Under the pieces are notes generated by a model. The model saw only the letters and a list, made by a program, of their open reading frames with translations. It had not been told where the DNA came from and did not search any database. Position numbers and translations under genes: made by a program. Shown here piece after piece: positions 1 through 7,627 of a stretch of 64,000 nt of DNA. Within the stretch, counting starts at the first letter, position 1; every line of letters starts with the position of its first letter. Source of the DNA: Actinoplanes subtropicus (GTDB lineage: Bacteria; Actinomycetota; Actinomycetes; Mycobacteriales; Micromonosporaceae); NCBI RefSeq assembly GCF_000721705.1, contig NZ_JOJL01000039.1, positions 124,001 through 188,000 on the forward strand. The letters are read 5' to 3'.

Positions 1-88
1 CGGCGGCGTGGTGGGCGGCGTGGTGGGCGGCGTGGTGGGCGGCGTGGTGGGCGGCGTGGTGGGCGGCGTGGTGGGCGGCGTGGTGGGG
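1..88. repeat. 12-bp tandem repeat coding for the Pro/Thr linker
   Basis: About seven copies of GGCGGCGTGGTG lie head to tail; on the minus strand they encode alternating Pro-Pro and Thr-Thr pairs. Such linkers separate binding modules from catalytic domains. The near-perfect nucleotide identity suggests recent slippage expansion. Confidence 0.85.
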
Positions 89-510
89 GTGCCGGTGACA
101 CCGCCGGTGCAGGCGCTGCCGTTGAGGGTGAAGCTCGTGGGCGCCGGGTTGCTGCCGGTCCACGAGCCGTTGAAGCCGAACGCCACGCTCGCGCCGGTCC
201 CGACGCTGCCGTTGTAGCTGACGTTGCGGGCGGTCACCTGGCCGCCGCTCTGCGAGACCGTCGCGTTCCAGGCCTGGGTCACCTGCTGCCCGGCCGCGTA
301 CGACCAGGTGAGCGTCCAGCCGGTGACCGGGTCGCCGAGGTTGGTGACCGACACGTTGGCGCCGAACCCGCCCGGCCACTGCGAGGTGACCGAGTACGTC
401 ACCGAGCAGCCCACCGTCGCGGCCCGCGCGGAGAGCGTCACGCCCAGCCCCGCCACGAGAACACCGGCGGCGGCAGCGGCAACGAGTCGGGATCGCATGG
501 AGGCGCGCAT
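1..510 (-). CDS. Secreted CBM2 carbohydrate-binding protein, N-terminal part (cut by window edge)
   Basis: The reading frame starts at ATG 510, behind AAAGGA, and runs off the left edge after 170 codons. A signal peptide (about residues 1-31, ending in ARA-A) is followed by a family 2 carbohydrate-binding module (about 32-135). The module shows the paired cysteines near both ends and the conserved Trp/Asn/Gly pattern (GWTLTW, QAWNA, GFNGSW). A Pro/Thr linker of PPTT repeats then continues out of the window. CBM2 modules bind cellulose, chitin or xylan and are normally fused to a secreted glycoside hydrolase or LPMO. The catalytic part should lie left of the window, so the enzyme class cannot be told. 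Confidence 0.88.
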   Translation of the reverse strand, partial: MRASMRSRLVAAAAAGVLVAGLGVTLSARAATVGCSVTYSVTSQWPGGFGANVSVTNLGDPVTGWTLTWSYAAGQQVTQAWNATVSQSGGQVTARNVSYNGSVGTGASVAFGFNGSWTGSNPAPTSFTLNGSACTGGVTGTPTTPPTTPPTTPPTTPPTTPPTTPPTTPP

Positions 511-570
511 CTTCCCGGAGTCCTTTCGAAGCACAGCGGAACTCGTCGGGCCGCGCGGTCGGCCGAACAT

Positions 571-588
571 CGACAGTGGTCACTATCG
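571..588. promoter_or_regulatory. Inverted repeat upstream of the CBM2 gene, possible operator
   Basis: CGACAGTG-GT-CACTATCG is an inverted repeat with one mismatch between the 8-base arms, 61 bp upstream of the CBM2 start. Cellulase-type genes of actinomycetes are often controlled by LacI-type repressors at such sites, but this sequence does not match the CebR box I know. The assignment is positional only. Confidence 0.35.
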
Positions 589-710
589 TCGGCCACGCCG
601 GGCCGGTCCACAAGACCTACTCACCGGTACGTGTCGGATCCGGGGCGCGTCGTTCGTAGAACTGGTAGGAGGCGGCCGGTACGGGCCGCCGGGACAGAGG
701 GAGTCACGGC

Positions 711-1088
711 ATGACGCGGTACCTGATCTCGTTCAACGACGGGGCGATGGACCACATCCCGACCGAGGAGATGCCCGACGTGGGCAAGGCCGCGCACGCC
801 GTGGTCCAGGAGGCGGTGAACGCCGGCGTATGGGTCTACGGCGCCGGGCTCGAGCGCCAGCGGGCGAGCGTCGTGGCCACCGACGGGCTGGTCACCGACG
901 GCCCCTACCCGGAGACCAAGGAGGTCATCGGCGGGTTCGCGGTCGTCGACGTGGCCACCCGCGAGGAGGCGCTGGCGTGGGCCGCGAAGATCGCCGCCTC
1001 CTGCCGCTGCGCGCAGGAGGTCCGGGAACTGCTGCCCGACCCCGAGCAGGACACGATGCTCCGCCGGGCCGGGAGGATCGCCCACTGA
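711..1088 (+). CDS. YciI-related (DGPF-motif) protein
   Basis: A 125-residue soluble protein. It begins MTRYLISF and contains TDGPYPETKE near residue 65, the conserved DGP(F/Y)xExKE signature of YCII-related proteins in actinobacteria. These are small ferredoxin-like alpha/beta folds of unproven function, often encoded beside ECF sigma factors. No such sigma factor is next to it here. A clear ribosome site (GAGGGAG) lies 8 bases before the ATG. Confidence 0.88.
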   Translation: MTRYLISFNDGAMDHIPTEEMPDVGKAAHAVVQEAVNAGVWVYGAGLERQRASVVATDGLVTDGPYPETKEVIGGFAVVDVATREEALAWAAKIAASCRCAQEVRELLPDPEQDTMLRRAGRIAH

Positions 1089-1271
1089 TCGATGCAGTAT
1101 GCACGCGCGCCATCGACGACCGCAGAAGTGGAACGAGCCAGCGCGGCCCCCGGTGACGGCGGCCGCGCGGGACTCGCCGTGCGTGAGAGAACAGGCGCTG
1201 CAAGTTGCCCGTAACGGGATCGATCCGGACGATCGTCCTCGCCGACAGCGGCTTTCCGGAAGGACGGTCAC

Positions 1272-2987
1272 GTGCAGACATCCCTCTCCCCGAGCGGCAC
1301 CGCGGACGGCGAGGCCGCCACCGCGGATCTCAGCGGTCGCCTGGTGGGCAACTCGTACGTGCTGGTCTGTCCGGTCGGGCACGGCGCCACCGGCACGGTG
1401 TGGCGCGGCATCGACCGGACCACCGGCGCGGACGTCGCCGTGAAGCTGCTGCACGAGGGCCTGCTCCGGCAGCCCAAGCTGGTCATCCGGTTCGTGCAGG
1501 AGCGCACGATCCTGATGATGATGCGGCACGAGAACATCGTCGGCGTGCACGACCTGTTCAGCGTGGGCGGGTCGCTGGCGCTGGTGATGGACTACGTGGG
1601 CGGCGGCTCGCTGCGCAACCGGCTGGTCTCGGCGGGCACCCTGCCGCCGGCCGAGGCGGCGAGCCTGCTCGCCCAGGTGGCCGCGGCGCTGGCCCAGGCG
1701 CACGGACTGGGCGTGGTGCACCGGGACGTCAAGCCGGACAACATCCTGCTGCAGGCGACCGACGGCGGGTACGAGGTGCGGCTCACCGACTTCGGGATCG
1801 CCCGGGTGCTGGACGCGGCCGGCCTGACCACCCCGCAGGCGATCGTCGGCACCCCGCACTACATGGCGCCGGAGGCGATCCACGGCGAGGCGGAGCCGGC
1901 CTCGGACGTCTACTCGGTCGGTATCGTCCTCTACGAGCTGGTCACCGGCGCGCCACCGTACGGCGGGGAGCCGCTCGCGGTCCTGCGCCGGCACGTCGAG
2001 GAGTCGGTCGAGCGGCCGCCCGCCATGCCCCAGCCGGTCTGGTCGCTGATCGAGTGGTGCCTCGACAAGGACCCGGCCCGCCGCCCCACCGCCGGCGAGC
2101 TCGGCTCCGCGCTGCGTGACCTCGCCCGGCAGGTCACCGGCGTCCCGGCGCTGACTTCGACAACCCTCAACCCCGATTTCGCGTACGGGGTGACAGCCGC
2201 CCTCGGCCGCCCGCACCCGTCCTCCCCGCGCCCGCCGGTGCGCCGCCGCCGCCCGCGCAACGGCCCGAGGTCCTGGATGTGGCGGCGACCGGGAATGATG
2301 GTCGTCCTGCTCGCCTCGGCCGTGGCGCTCTCCGGCCTGGGCGGCTACAACGCGTGGCGGCTGATCGGCGCGGGCCACCCGCCGGAGGCGCTCGCCCAGC
2401 GCCAAGACCCCAGCAGGCCGGACCCGGGCGGGCCGGGCCTCCCGAGCCTGCCCGCGGTCACCGGCACGGCATCCGGCGCCGCCACCCCGGCCGGGAACCC
2501 GGGGGCCGCCGTCCAGCAGATCCCGTCCCGGGTGGCCGACGAGCAGCCGGCGACGATCGTCAAGGCACCCGGGACGGGCGTCGAGGCGAGCGCCGCGGCC
2601 GGACCGGTCAAGGCCGGCGCGAAGGTCCACTTCGGCCCGTGGCGCTGCGGCGACGCGTACAGCTGGGATCTTGGTCATCCGGTTCTGGCGCGTCCCTGCC
2701 AGGCGACCGGCTCGTCGATCCGGGTGATGGGTCAGATGGAGGCCGCGCCGGGCGTGCAGGCCGACATCTCGCTGACCGTACGCGACGCGGCCAGCGACGA
2801 CGTGGTGGCCGGCCCGTACACCTGCACGGGTTTGATGTTCACCGATTTTGCCTTGAAGCACAGCTGCGGGCCGGCCGACCTGAACCCGCCGCACGGCCAT
2901 CGGTACATCGTGGTGGAGACCTGGCAGTACACCGAGCGCCCGCTGCTGCCGCCGGGCAGCGCGCAGGGCCCCGCGTTCGACTGGTAG
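1272..2987 (+). CDS. Membrane Ser/Thr protein kinase (PknB-like) with extracytoplasmic domain
   Basis: The 571-residue product carries a full Hanks-type kinase domain (about 22-290): glycine loop GHGATGTV (36-43), catalytic Lys in VAVK (58), HRDVKPDN from 150, DFG at 173-175 and APE at 199-201. A basic Pro/Arg stretch precedes one transmembrane helix (about 337-357). A Pro/Ala/Gly linker and an outer domain with four Cys (CGDAYS, ARPCQ, YTCTG, HSCG) follow. The outer part has no PASTA repeats, so the ligand is unknown. It should phosphorylate cytoplasmic proteins in response to an external cue. Start GTG 1272 follows GGAAGGA. It is separated from its neighbours and appears to be transcribed alone. 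Confidence 0.93.
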   Translation: MQTSLSPSGTADGEAATADLSGRLVGNSYVLVCPVGHGATGTVWRGIDRTTGADVAVKLLHEGLLRQPKLVIRFVQERTILMMMRHENIVGVHDLFSVGGSLALVMDYVGGGSLRNRLVSAGTLPPAEAASLLAQVAAALAQAHGLGVVHRDVKPDNILLQATDGGYEVRLTDFGIARVLDAAGLTTPQAIVGTPHYMAPEAIHGEAEPASDVYSVGIVLYELVTGAPPYGGEPLAVLRRHVEESVERPPAMPQPVWSLIEWCLDKDPARRPTAGELGSALRDLARQVTGVPALTSTTLNPDFAYGVTAALGRPHPSSPRPPVRRRRPRNGPRSWMWRRPGMMVVLLASAVALSGLGGYNAWRLIGAGHPPEALAQRQDPSRPDPGGPGLPSLPAVTGTASGAATPAGNPGAAVQQIPSRVADEQPATIVKAPGTGVEASAAAGPVKAGAKVHFGPWRCGDAYSWDLGHPVLARPCQATGSSIRVMGQMEAAPGVQADISLTVRDAASDDVVAGPYTCTGLMFTDFALKHSCGPADLNPPHGHRYIVVETWQYTERPLLPPGSAQGPAFDW

Positions 2988-3026
2988 GAGGCGTGGCCGG
3001 ACGGTGGCCACGCCTCCCAGCAAACG

Positions 3027-3629
3027 TCAGACCGCGCGCCACATCCGGAAGAAGGGCGTGCCGTCGGGCAGCAGCATCTCGAACGGGTCCATCGGCACGT
3101 AGCCGACCCGCTTGTAGAGGCGCACGTTGTTCGCGTTCGTCGCCTCGAGGTACGCCGGGACACCGGCCGCGTCGAGCTCGTCGTGCGTGCGCTTCATCAG
3201 CAGGCTGCCCAGGCCGTGATCCTGGTGGTCCGGGTGGACCGCGAGGAACGCGAGGTGCCAGTGCTGATCGTGCGGGTGGTGCTTCTCGAACAGCTCGTCC
3301 AGCGCGAGGAACCGGTCGAGGTACTCCCCCGCCAGCGAGCGCAGGCGCTCCTCGTAGTTCTCCGGATCCGGCGACTCGGTGGTGTAGTCGAACCACACCG
3401 CGGTGGCGGCCAGGCCGTCACCCTCCGGGTTGTCGATCACGTCGACCCGGCCGTACTTGTACGCGTGCTCGCTGAACAGCGCGAAGAAGTCGGCCATCAC
3501 CGGGAGCCGGTCGTCCAGCGGCGGCACCAGGTACGCGTTCGCGGCCAGGTCGAAGAAGGACAGGCTGATCAGGTGGCCGACCGCGGGAATCTCGTCCTCG
3601 CGGGCCGGGCGGATCTCCGGAAAGCTCAC
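3027..3629 (-). CDS. GNAT family N-acetyltransferase
   Basis: A 200-residue GNAT-fold protein. The acetyl-CoA-binding region is seen at LAFLAVHPDHQDHGLGSLLM (about 126-145), followed by ATNANNVRLYKRVGYVP typical of motif B. The substrate is not predictable. It is the last gene of a leftward operon: its GTG start overlaps the stop of the APC permease (GTGA), which implies translational coupling. It may modify the permease's substrate or a derived amine, but that is inference from position. Confidence 0.88.
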   Translation of the reverse strand: MSFPEIRPAREDEIPAVGHLISLSFFDLAANAYLVPPLDDRLPVMADFFALFSEHAYKYGRVDVIDNPEGDGLAATAVWFDYTTESPDPENYEERLRSLAGEYLDRFLALDELFEKHHPHDQHWHLAFLAVHPDHQDHGLGSLLMKRTHDELDAAGVPAYLEATNANNVRLYKRVGYVPMDPFEMLLPDGTPFFRMWRAV

Positions 3630-5140
3630 TTCGCCCCCTTGTCGCCGGCGAGCGCCGCGGCGAACCCGCCGCCGCCCGAGCCGGTGGTCACGCTGCGGGC
3701 GCCGAGGCCGATGCCCGCGTAGATGTCGGATCGGGTGGCCCGCAGCACCAGCGCCCAGAGGATGCCGGCGAGCGAGACGACGCCGAACGCGAGCGGCACC
3801 ACCCAGGTCGGGCCGCTGCCCGGCGCGACACCGAAGAGCGTCGCGATGTTGGTCAGCGTCAGGTAGCTCATCACCAGCAGCAGGATGGTGCCGACGATCG
3901 GGGCGCCGATCCGGTGCCAGAAGTCCTCACCCTGGGGGTGGCGGGCGAAGTAGCCGATGACCGCGACCGAGGCCACCGTGATCAGCAGCAGCACGCCGAT
4001 GCCGCCCGCGCTGCCACCCCAGAAGAAGAGCTGGACCAGCGGGTCCCAGCCGGCCACCGCGTAGATCACGATGACGATCAGGCCGAGCACGGACTGGGCG
4101 AGCGAGCCGTTCTTGGGCGCGCCGGTGCCGGGGACCGTGCGGCCGAACAGGCGCGGGAGCACGCCCTCGCGGCCCAGCGAGAAGGTGTACCGGGAAATGA
4201 TGTTGTGGAACGAGATCATCGCGGCGATCAGCGAGGTCAGGAACAGCGTGTGGCCCAGGTTCACCGCGGCGCTGCCGACCCTCTCGGAGGCCACGTTGAA
4301 GAACAGGTCCAGCTGCTCCTTGCCGGCCCGGTCGACGACGTTGGGGCCGGCCGCCGAGATCATCGACCAGGCGGCGAAGCCGTACAGGCCCGCGATCAGC
4401 GCGATGGCGATGTAGGTGGCCCGGGCCACGGTGCGGCGCGGGTCGCGCGACTCCTCGGCGAACACCACGGACTGCTCGAAGCCGACGAAGCCGGTGATCG
4501 CCATCGCGAGCAGCGCGCCCGCCCCGCTGCCCACCAGGCTTTTCACGTCCAGCGGGGCCGCCGAGGCGTGGAAGTGCGGAGACAGCACGTTCGCGACGCT
4601 GAACACCAGGACCAGGAGGATCTCGGCGACCAGCAGGGTGGCCAGCACCCGGCCGTTCACGGCGACGTCGCGGACGCCGAGGACCGCGGTCAGCGCCCAG
4701 CAGACCAGCGCCACCACCCACCACTTGACGTCAACGTTGAACCAGTCCTTGAGCAGCGGGGTCGCGATCGCGCCGACACCGCCGTACGAGGCGAACTGGA
4801 AGCAGTTGTACGCCAGCAGCGCCAGCCAGGCCCCGCCGACGCCGAACGGCCGGCCGATGCCCTGCGAGATGTAGGCGTAGAACGCGCCCGCGTTCGCGAT
4901 GTGCCGGGACATCGCCACGTAGCCGACCGCGAAGATCGCCAGCACGACGGCCATGGCGATGAACGCGATCGAGATGTTGGTGAGGCCGGTGACCGCGATG
5001 CCGGTCGGCACGACGCCCGCGACCACGGTGAGCGGCGCCGCGGCGGACATCACGAAGAAGACCACCGCGGCGACGCCGAGGCGGTCCTTGGCCAGCGCTG
5101 TGGACAGCTGGCTCTGTGGTGGTGTGGTTGTGCTGGACAC
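3626..5140 (-). CDS. APC superfamily amino acid/polyamine permease
   Basis: A 504-residue integral membrane protein with about 12 hydrophobic helices and the early APC signature (GVAAVVFFVMSAAAPLTVVAG near residue 20, then the GIG-type loop SQGIGRPFG). FxGFEQSVVFAEE in the middle is the usual APC helix-6 region. Such carriers import or exchange amino acids or polyamines. I chose GTG 5140 because GGAG sits about 9 bases upstream and the APC N-terminus starts right after it. It lies between the GPP34 gene (55-bp gap) and the coupled GNAT gene. Confidence 0.9.
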   Translation of the reverse strand: MSSTTTPPQSQLSTALAKDRLGVAAVVFFVMSAAAPLTVVAGVVPTGIAVTGLTNISIAFIAMAVVLAIFAVGYVAMSRHIANAGAFYAYISQGIGRPFGVGGAWLALLAYNCFQFASYGGVGAIATPLLKDWFNVDVKWWVVALVCWALTAVLGVRDVAVNGRVLATLLVAEILLVLVFSVANVLSPHFHASAAPLDVKSLVGSGAGALLAMAITGFVGFEQSVVFAEESRDPRRTVARATYIAIALIAGLYGFAAWSMISAAGPNVVDRAGKEQLDLFFNVASERVGSAAVNLGHTLFLTSLIAAMISFHNIISRYTFSLGREGVLPRLFGRTVPGTGAPKNGSLAQSVLGLIVIVIYAVAGWDPLVQLFFWGGSAGGIGVLLLITVASVAVIGYFARHPQGEDFWHRIGAPIVGTILLLVMSYLTLTNIATLFGVAPGSGPTWVVPLAFGVVSLAGILWALVLRATRSDIYAGIGLGARSVTTGSGGGGFAAALAGDKGAK

Positions 5141-5195
5141 GTAGGTCTCCAGGGTGGGGGTTGAGGGGTGGTGGGGTTGGGGGGTACGGGTGGGG

Positions 5196-5846
5196 TCAGG
5201 CGCGCCGGGCCATGACGGCGTCGCCCACCGCGGCCTCGGCGTGCGCGACGAGTTCCTGCAGCATGGCCGGGAGCCGGCGCCGGAACTGGTCGAACAAGTG
5301 CTCGCGGCCGCGGGCGTCAAGGGTGATGAAGACGTGCTGGTCGAGGCCGGTGGCCAGGATGAGCCCGGCGAGCACCAGGTCGGAGACGTCGAGCAACTCG
5401 CCGCGCCCGATGAACGTCCGGATCCGGGTGGCCGGCCAGCCGGCGACCATCGAGTCGGCCGGGACGAACGACACCTTGGTGCCGAGCAGGCCGCGCTTCT
5501 CCTGCCGGTGCAGCAGGCCGGCCCGGGAGAGGCGGCGCTCGACCAGGTCGGTCGCGATGCCGGTGGCCAGGAAGGAAATCCAGTCGCGGACGGCCCGGTG
5601 GTGGCCCTCCCGCAGCAGTTGGTCGAGCACGGCGGTGGTGGCCGGGTCGCCGGTCGGCCGATCATCGATCAGCGCCAGTTTCCCGTCGACCAGATCCAGC
5701 CGCCGCCAGAAGACGAGCTCGCCGATCAGCGCCGCCGCGAGCCCGAGACCGAGAGTGGCCGGCGTCAGCAGCGACTTGCCCTTGACCGTGTCGTGCGCGG
5801 TCAGGAACAGATCGTCGGCGAGGGGTAGCTGCGGCGACGACGCCAC
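5196..5846 (-). CDS. GPP34 family phosphoprotein (GOLPH3-like)
   Basis: A 216-residue protein starting LPLADDLFLTAHD, with GLGLAAALIGEL and DRVLxHG-like helices. This is the pattern of the GPP34 (Golgi phosphoprotein 3) family, common in actinobacteria. Eukaryotic members bind phosphatidylinositol-4-phosphate; the bacterial role is unknown and membrane association is likely. Start GTG 5846 was preferred over upstream ATGs because a perfect AAGGAGG lies 8 bases before it. It leads an operon with the APC permease and the GNAT. Confidence 0.87.
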   Translation of the reverse strand: MASSPQLPLADDLFLTAHDTVKGKSLLTPATLGLGLAAALIGELVFWRRLDLVDGKLALIDDRPTGDPATTAVLDQLLREGHHRAVRDWISFLATGIATDLVERRLSRAGLLHRQEKRGLLGTKVSFVPADSMVAGWPATRIRTFIGRGELLDVSDLVLAGLILATGLDQHVFITLDARGREHLFDQFRRRLPAMLQELVAHAEAAVGDAVMARRA

Positions 5847-6232
5847 GGCGCGGCCCTCCTTATGGTGCGATGACATCCCCATGGCGACTACCGACCGTGA
5901 CACCGAATCGTCGTCGCCATCCGTTACAGTGAGCGCCCCCCTGCGCAACATCGCGTAGCATGCCAGCCGCGCCGGGCCGGATGCAACGTCCTCCGCGAAA
6001 CCAATTTGGATCCCTACCGAGCAAAGTGGAAATAGTTCGTAACAAAGGCTTCTGAACAGGACTTTTATAAATGTCACTCGTTCGATGTAAAACGAAATCG
6101 GGGCACGCCCGGGGGATCGCCCCCGATCGCGTCGACGGCGGCCGATGGCTCACCGAGGTCGCAATCGCCCGACAACGGTCAGTATCGACCATGATCGACT
6201 TCTACGCAGAGTAATTCTCATAGGCGAATTAG

Positions 6233-6261
6233 TTGACGGGACAACCAATGCGGCGTAGGCT
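6233..6261 (+). promoter_or_regulatory. Sigma-70-type promoter of the dioxygenase gene
   Basis: TTGACG and TAGGCT are separated by exactly 17 bases, and the -10 ends 36 bases before the start codon. The same TAGGCT -10 occurs in the LuxR regulator promoter at 11913. Confidence 0.6.
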
Positions 6262-6273
6262 TGCCTTGTTTTT

Positions 6274-6287
6274 GTTGAAGTTTCAAC
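6274..6287. promoter_or_regulatory. GTTGAA-GT-TTCAAC palindrome, likely MarR-type operator
   Basis: A perfect 6+6 inverted repeat sits between the predicted transcription start and the ribosome site GGAGG, where a bound repressor would block the gene. TTGAA-n2-TTCAA palindromes are typical of MarR-family sites controlling enzymes for aromatic compounds. No MarR gene lies in the window next to it. Confidence 0.55.
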
Positions 6288-6297
6288 GGAGGATCCC

Positions 6298-7068
6298 GTG
6301 CAGCGCATGCCCGCCCTGTTCCTGAGCCACGGCGCCCCGCCGCTGGTCGACGACGAGACCTGGGTCGCCCAGCTCAAGGACCTTGCCGCCACCCTGCCCC
6401 GCCCGCGGGCGATCCTGATGGCCTCGGCCCACTGGGAGTCCGCGCCGCTGATGCTCGGCGCCACCGAGACCGTCCCGCTGGTCTACGACTTCGGCGGCTT
6501 CGAGCAGCGCTTCTACGAGGTGCGGTACCCCGCGCCCGGCGCGCCCGCCCTGGCCGACCAGGTCGAGAAGCTGATGCCCGACACCGAGCAGGTCGCCCGC
6601 ACCACCCGGGGCCTCGACCACGGCGCGTACGTCCCGCTGACGGTCATGTATCCCGAGGCCGACATCCCCGTCCTGCAGATGTCGCTGCCCACCCTGGAGC
6701 CCGACCGCCTGCTCGAGCTGGGCGCCCGCCTGGCCCCGCTGCGCGACGAGGGCATCCTGATCGTCGGCTCCGGCTTCACCACCCACGGCCTGCCGTTCCT
6801 GCGCGACTGGCGCCCCGACGCGGCCGCCCCCGGCTGGTCCCGCGAGTTCGACGCCTGGGCCGCCGAGACCCTCTCCCGCGGCGCCGTCGACGAGCTGGCC
6901 GACTTCCGCAGCCGCGCCCCCGGCATGCCCTGGGCCCACCCGACGATCGAGCATTTCGCCCCGATGTTCCTCACCCTGGGCGCCTCGACCGACGCCGAGC
7001 AGTCCCCGGACCAGCCGATCGACGGCTTCTGGATGGGCCTGGCGAAGCGCTCCTTCCAGGTCGCCTGA
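6298..7068 (+). CDS. Class III extradiol (LigB/DODA-type) ring-cleavage dioxygenase
   Basis: 256 residues, the usual length of the 4,5-DOPA dioxygenase (YgiD) family. Likely non-haem metal ligands and catalytic His are visible: FLSHGAPP (His 11), SAHWES (about 46), DHGAYVPL (about 121) and TIEHFAP near 220. The family opens catechol rings with O2; in bacteria the natural substrate is usually unknown. Start GTG 6298 follows GGAGG at 7 bases. The gene stands alone with its own promoter and palindrome, suggesting induction by an aromatic compound. Confidence 0.92.
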   Translation: MQRMPALFLSHGAPPLVDDETWVAQLKDLAATLPRPRAILMASAHWESAPLMLGATETVPLVYDFGGFEQRFYEVRYPAPGAPALADQVEKLMPDTEQVARTTRGLDHGAYVPLTVMYPEADIPVLQMSLPTLEPDRLLELGARLAPLRDEGILIVGSGFTTHGLPFLRDWRPDAAAPGWSREFDAWAAETLSRGAVDELADFRSRAPGMPWAHPTIEHFAPMFLTLGASTDAEQSPDQPIDGFWMGLAKRSFQVA

Positions 7069-7627
7069 AACCCACCCGCGGGCGAGACCTGGGCGTTTCC
7101 CTTTCGCACTTTTACCGTACGAGCGTCCGACGAGTCCCCGGCGGGCCAAGGCCGCCGGCGCCAACACCGGCCCCGACCCCGGCCGCCGGGCGGGCCCGGC
7201 CCAAGACCAGCACCCCGCGCCGGGTCGCCACGCCACCAAGGGTGAAGCGCCGGCGTTCGCTCCGCACACGACCTCCCCAAGATCGAGCTCGGGCCACGCG
7301 GGAGTGACGAGAAGACGTTCGCCACTAACACCTGCGCTCCAAGATCGGGAGCGACCCGGGAGAGCGGCGGCGCGCGGGGCGGCGCGAGGGCGGGGCGGGG
7401 CGGCGCGCGGGCAGGGCGGCGCGCGGGCAGGGCGGCGCGCGGGCAGGACGGCGCGCGGGGCAGGACGACGCGCGGGGCAGGGCGGCGCGCGGGCAGGGCG
7501 GCACCCAGGACGGCGCGGCACGCGGGACGGCGCGGCACGCGGGACGGCACGGCACGCGGGACGGCACGGCACGCGGGACGGCACGGCACGCGGGACGGCA
7601 CGGCACGCGGGACGGCACGGCACGGGC
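7069..7627. other. Gene-free spacer between convergent genes, rich in minisatellites
   Basis: No convincing coding sequence. The left part (7069-7360) is ordinary GC-rich spacer. From about 7385 a 16-bp unit (GCGCGCGGGCAGGGCG and variants) repeats roughly six times. The 17-bp array annotated separately follows. The apparent long ORFs here (Arg/Pro/Ala-rich) are artefacts of the repeats. Confidence 0.7.
7512..7627. repeat. 17-bp tandem repeat array
   Basis: CACGCGGGAC recurs at 7519, 7536, 7553, 7570, 7587 and 7604, exactly 17 bp apart, within the unit GCACGGCACGCGGGACG. The array ends a few bases from the stop codon of the 7628-9001 gene, so it forms the 3' flank of that transcript. Confidence 0.85.

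Larger units (their letters stand above)
5847..6297. promoter_or_regulatory. Divergent promoter region between GPP34 operon and dioxygenase gene
   Basis: These 451 bp contain no convincing gene. AT-richer stretches (6001-6085 and 6200-6290) mark promoter DNA in an otherwise GC-rich background. The right side holds the promoter and palindrome described separately. I could not place a confident promoter for the leftward GPP34 operon. Confidence 0.6.

Noticed and set aside
621..3023. 800-codon leftward ORF opposite YciI-like and kinase genes
   Set aside because: It crosses two well-supported genes in antisense and shows no motif.
7112..7620. Arg/Pro/Ala-rich ORFs around the 17-bp repeats
   Set aside because: Generated by tandem repeats without stops; no start signals or codon bias.
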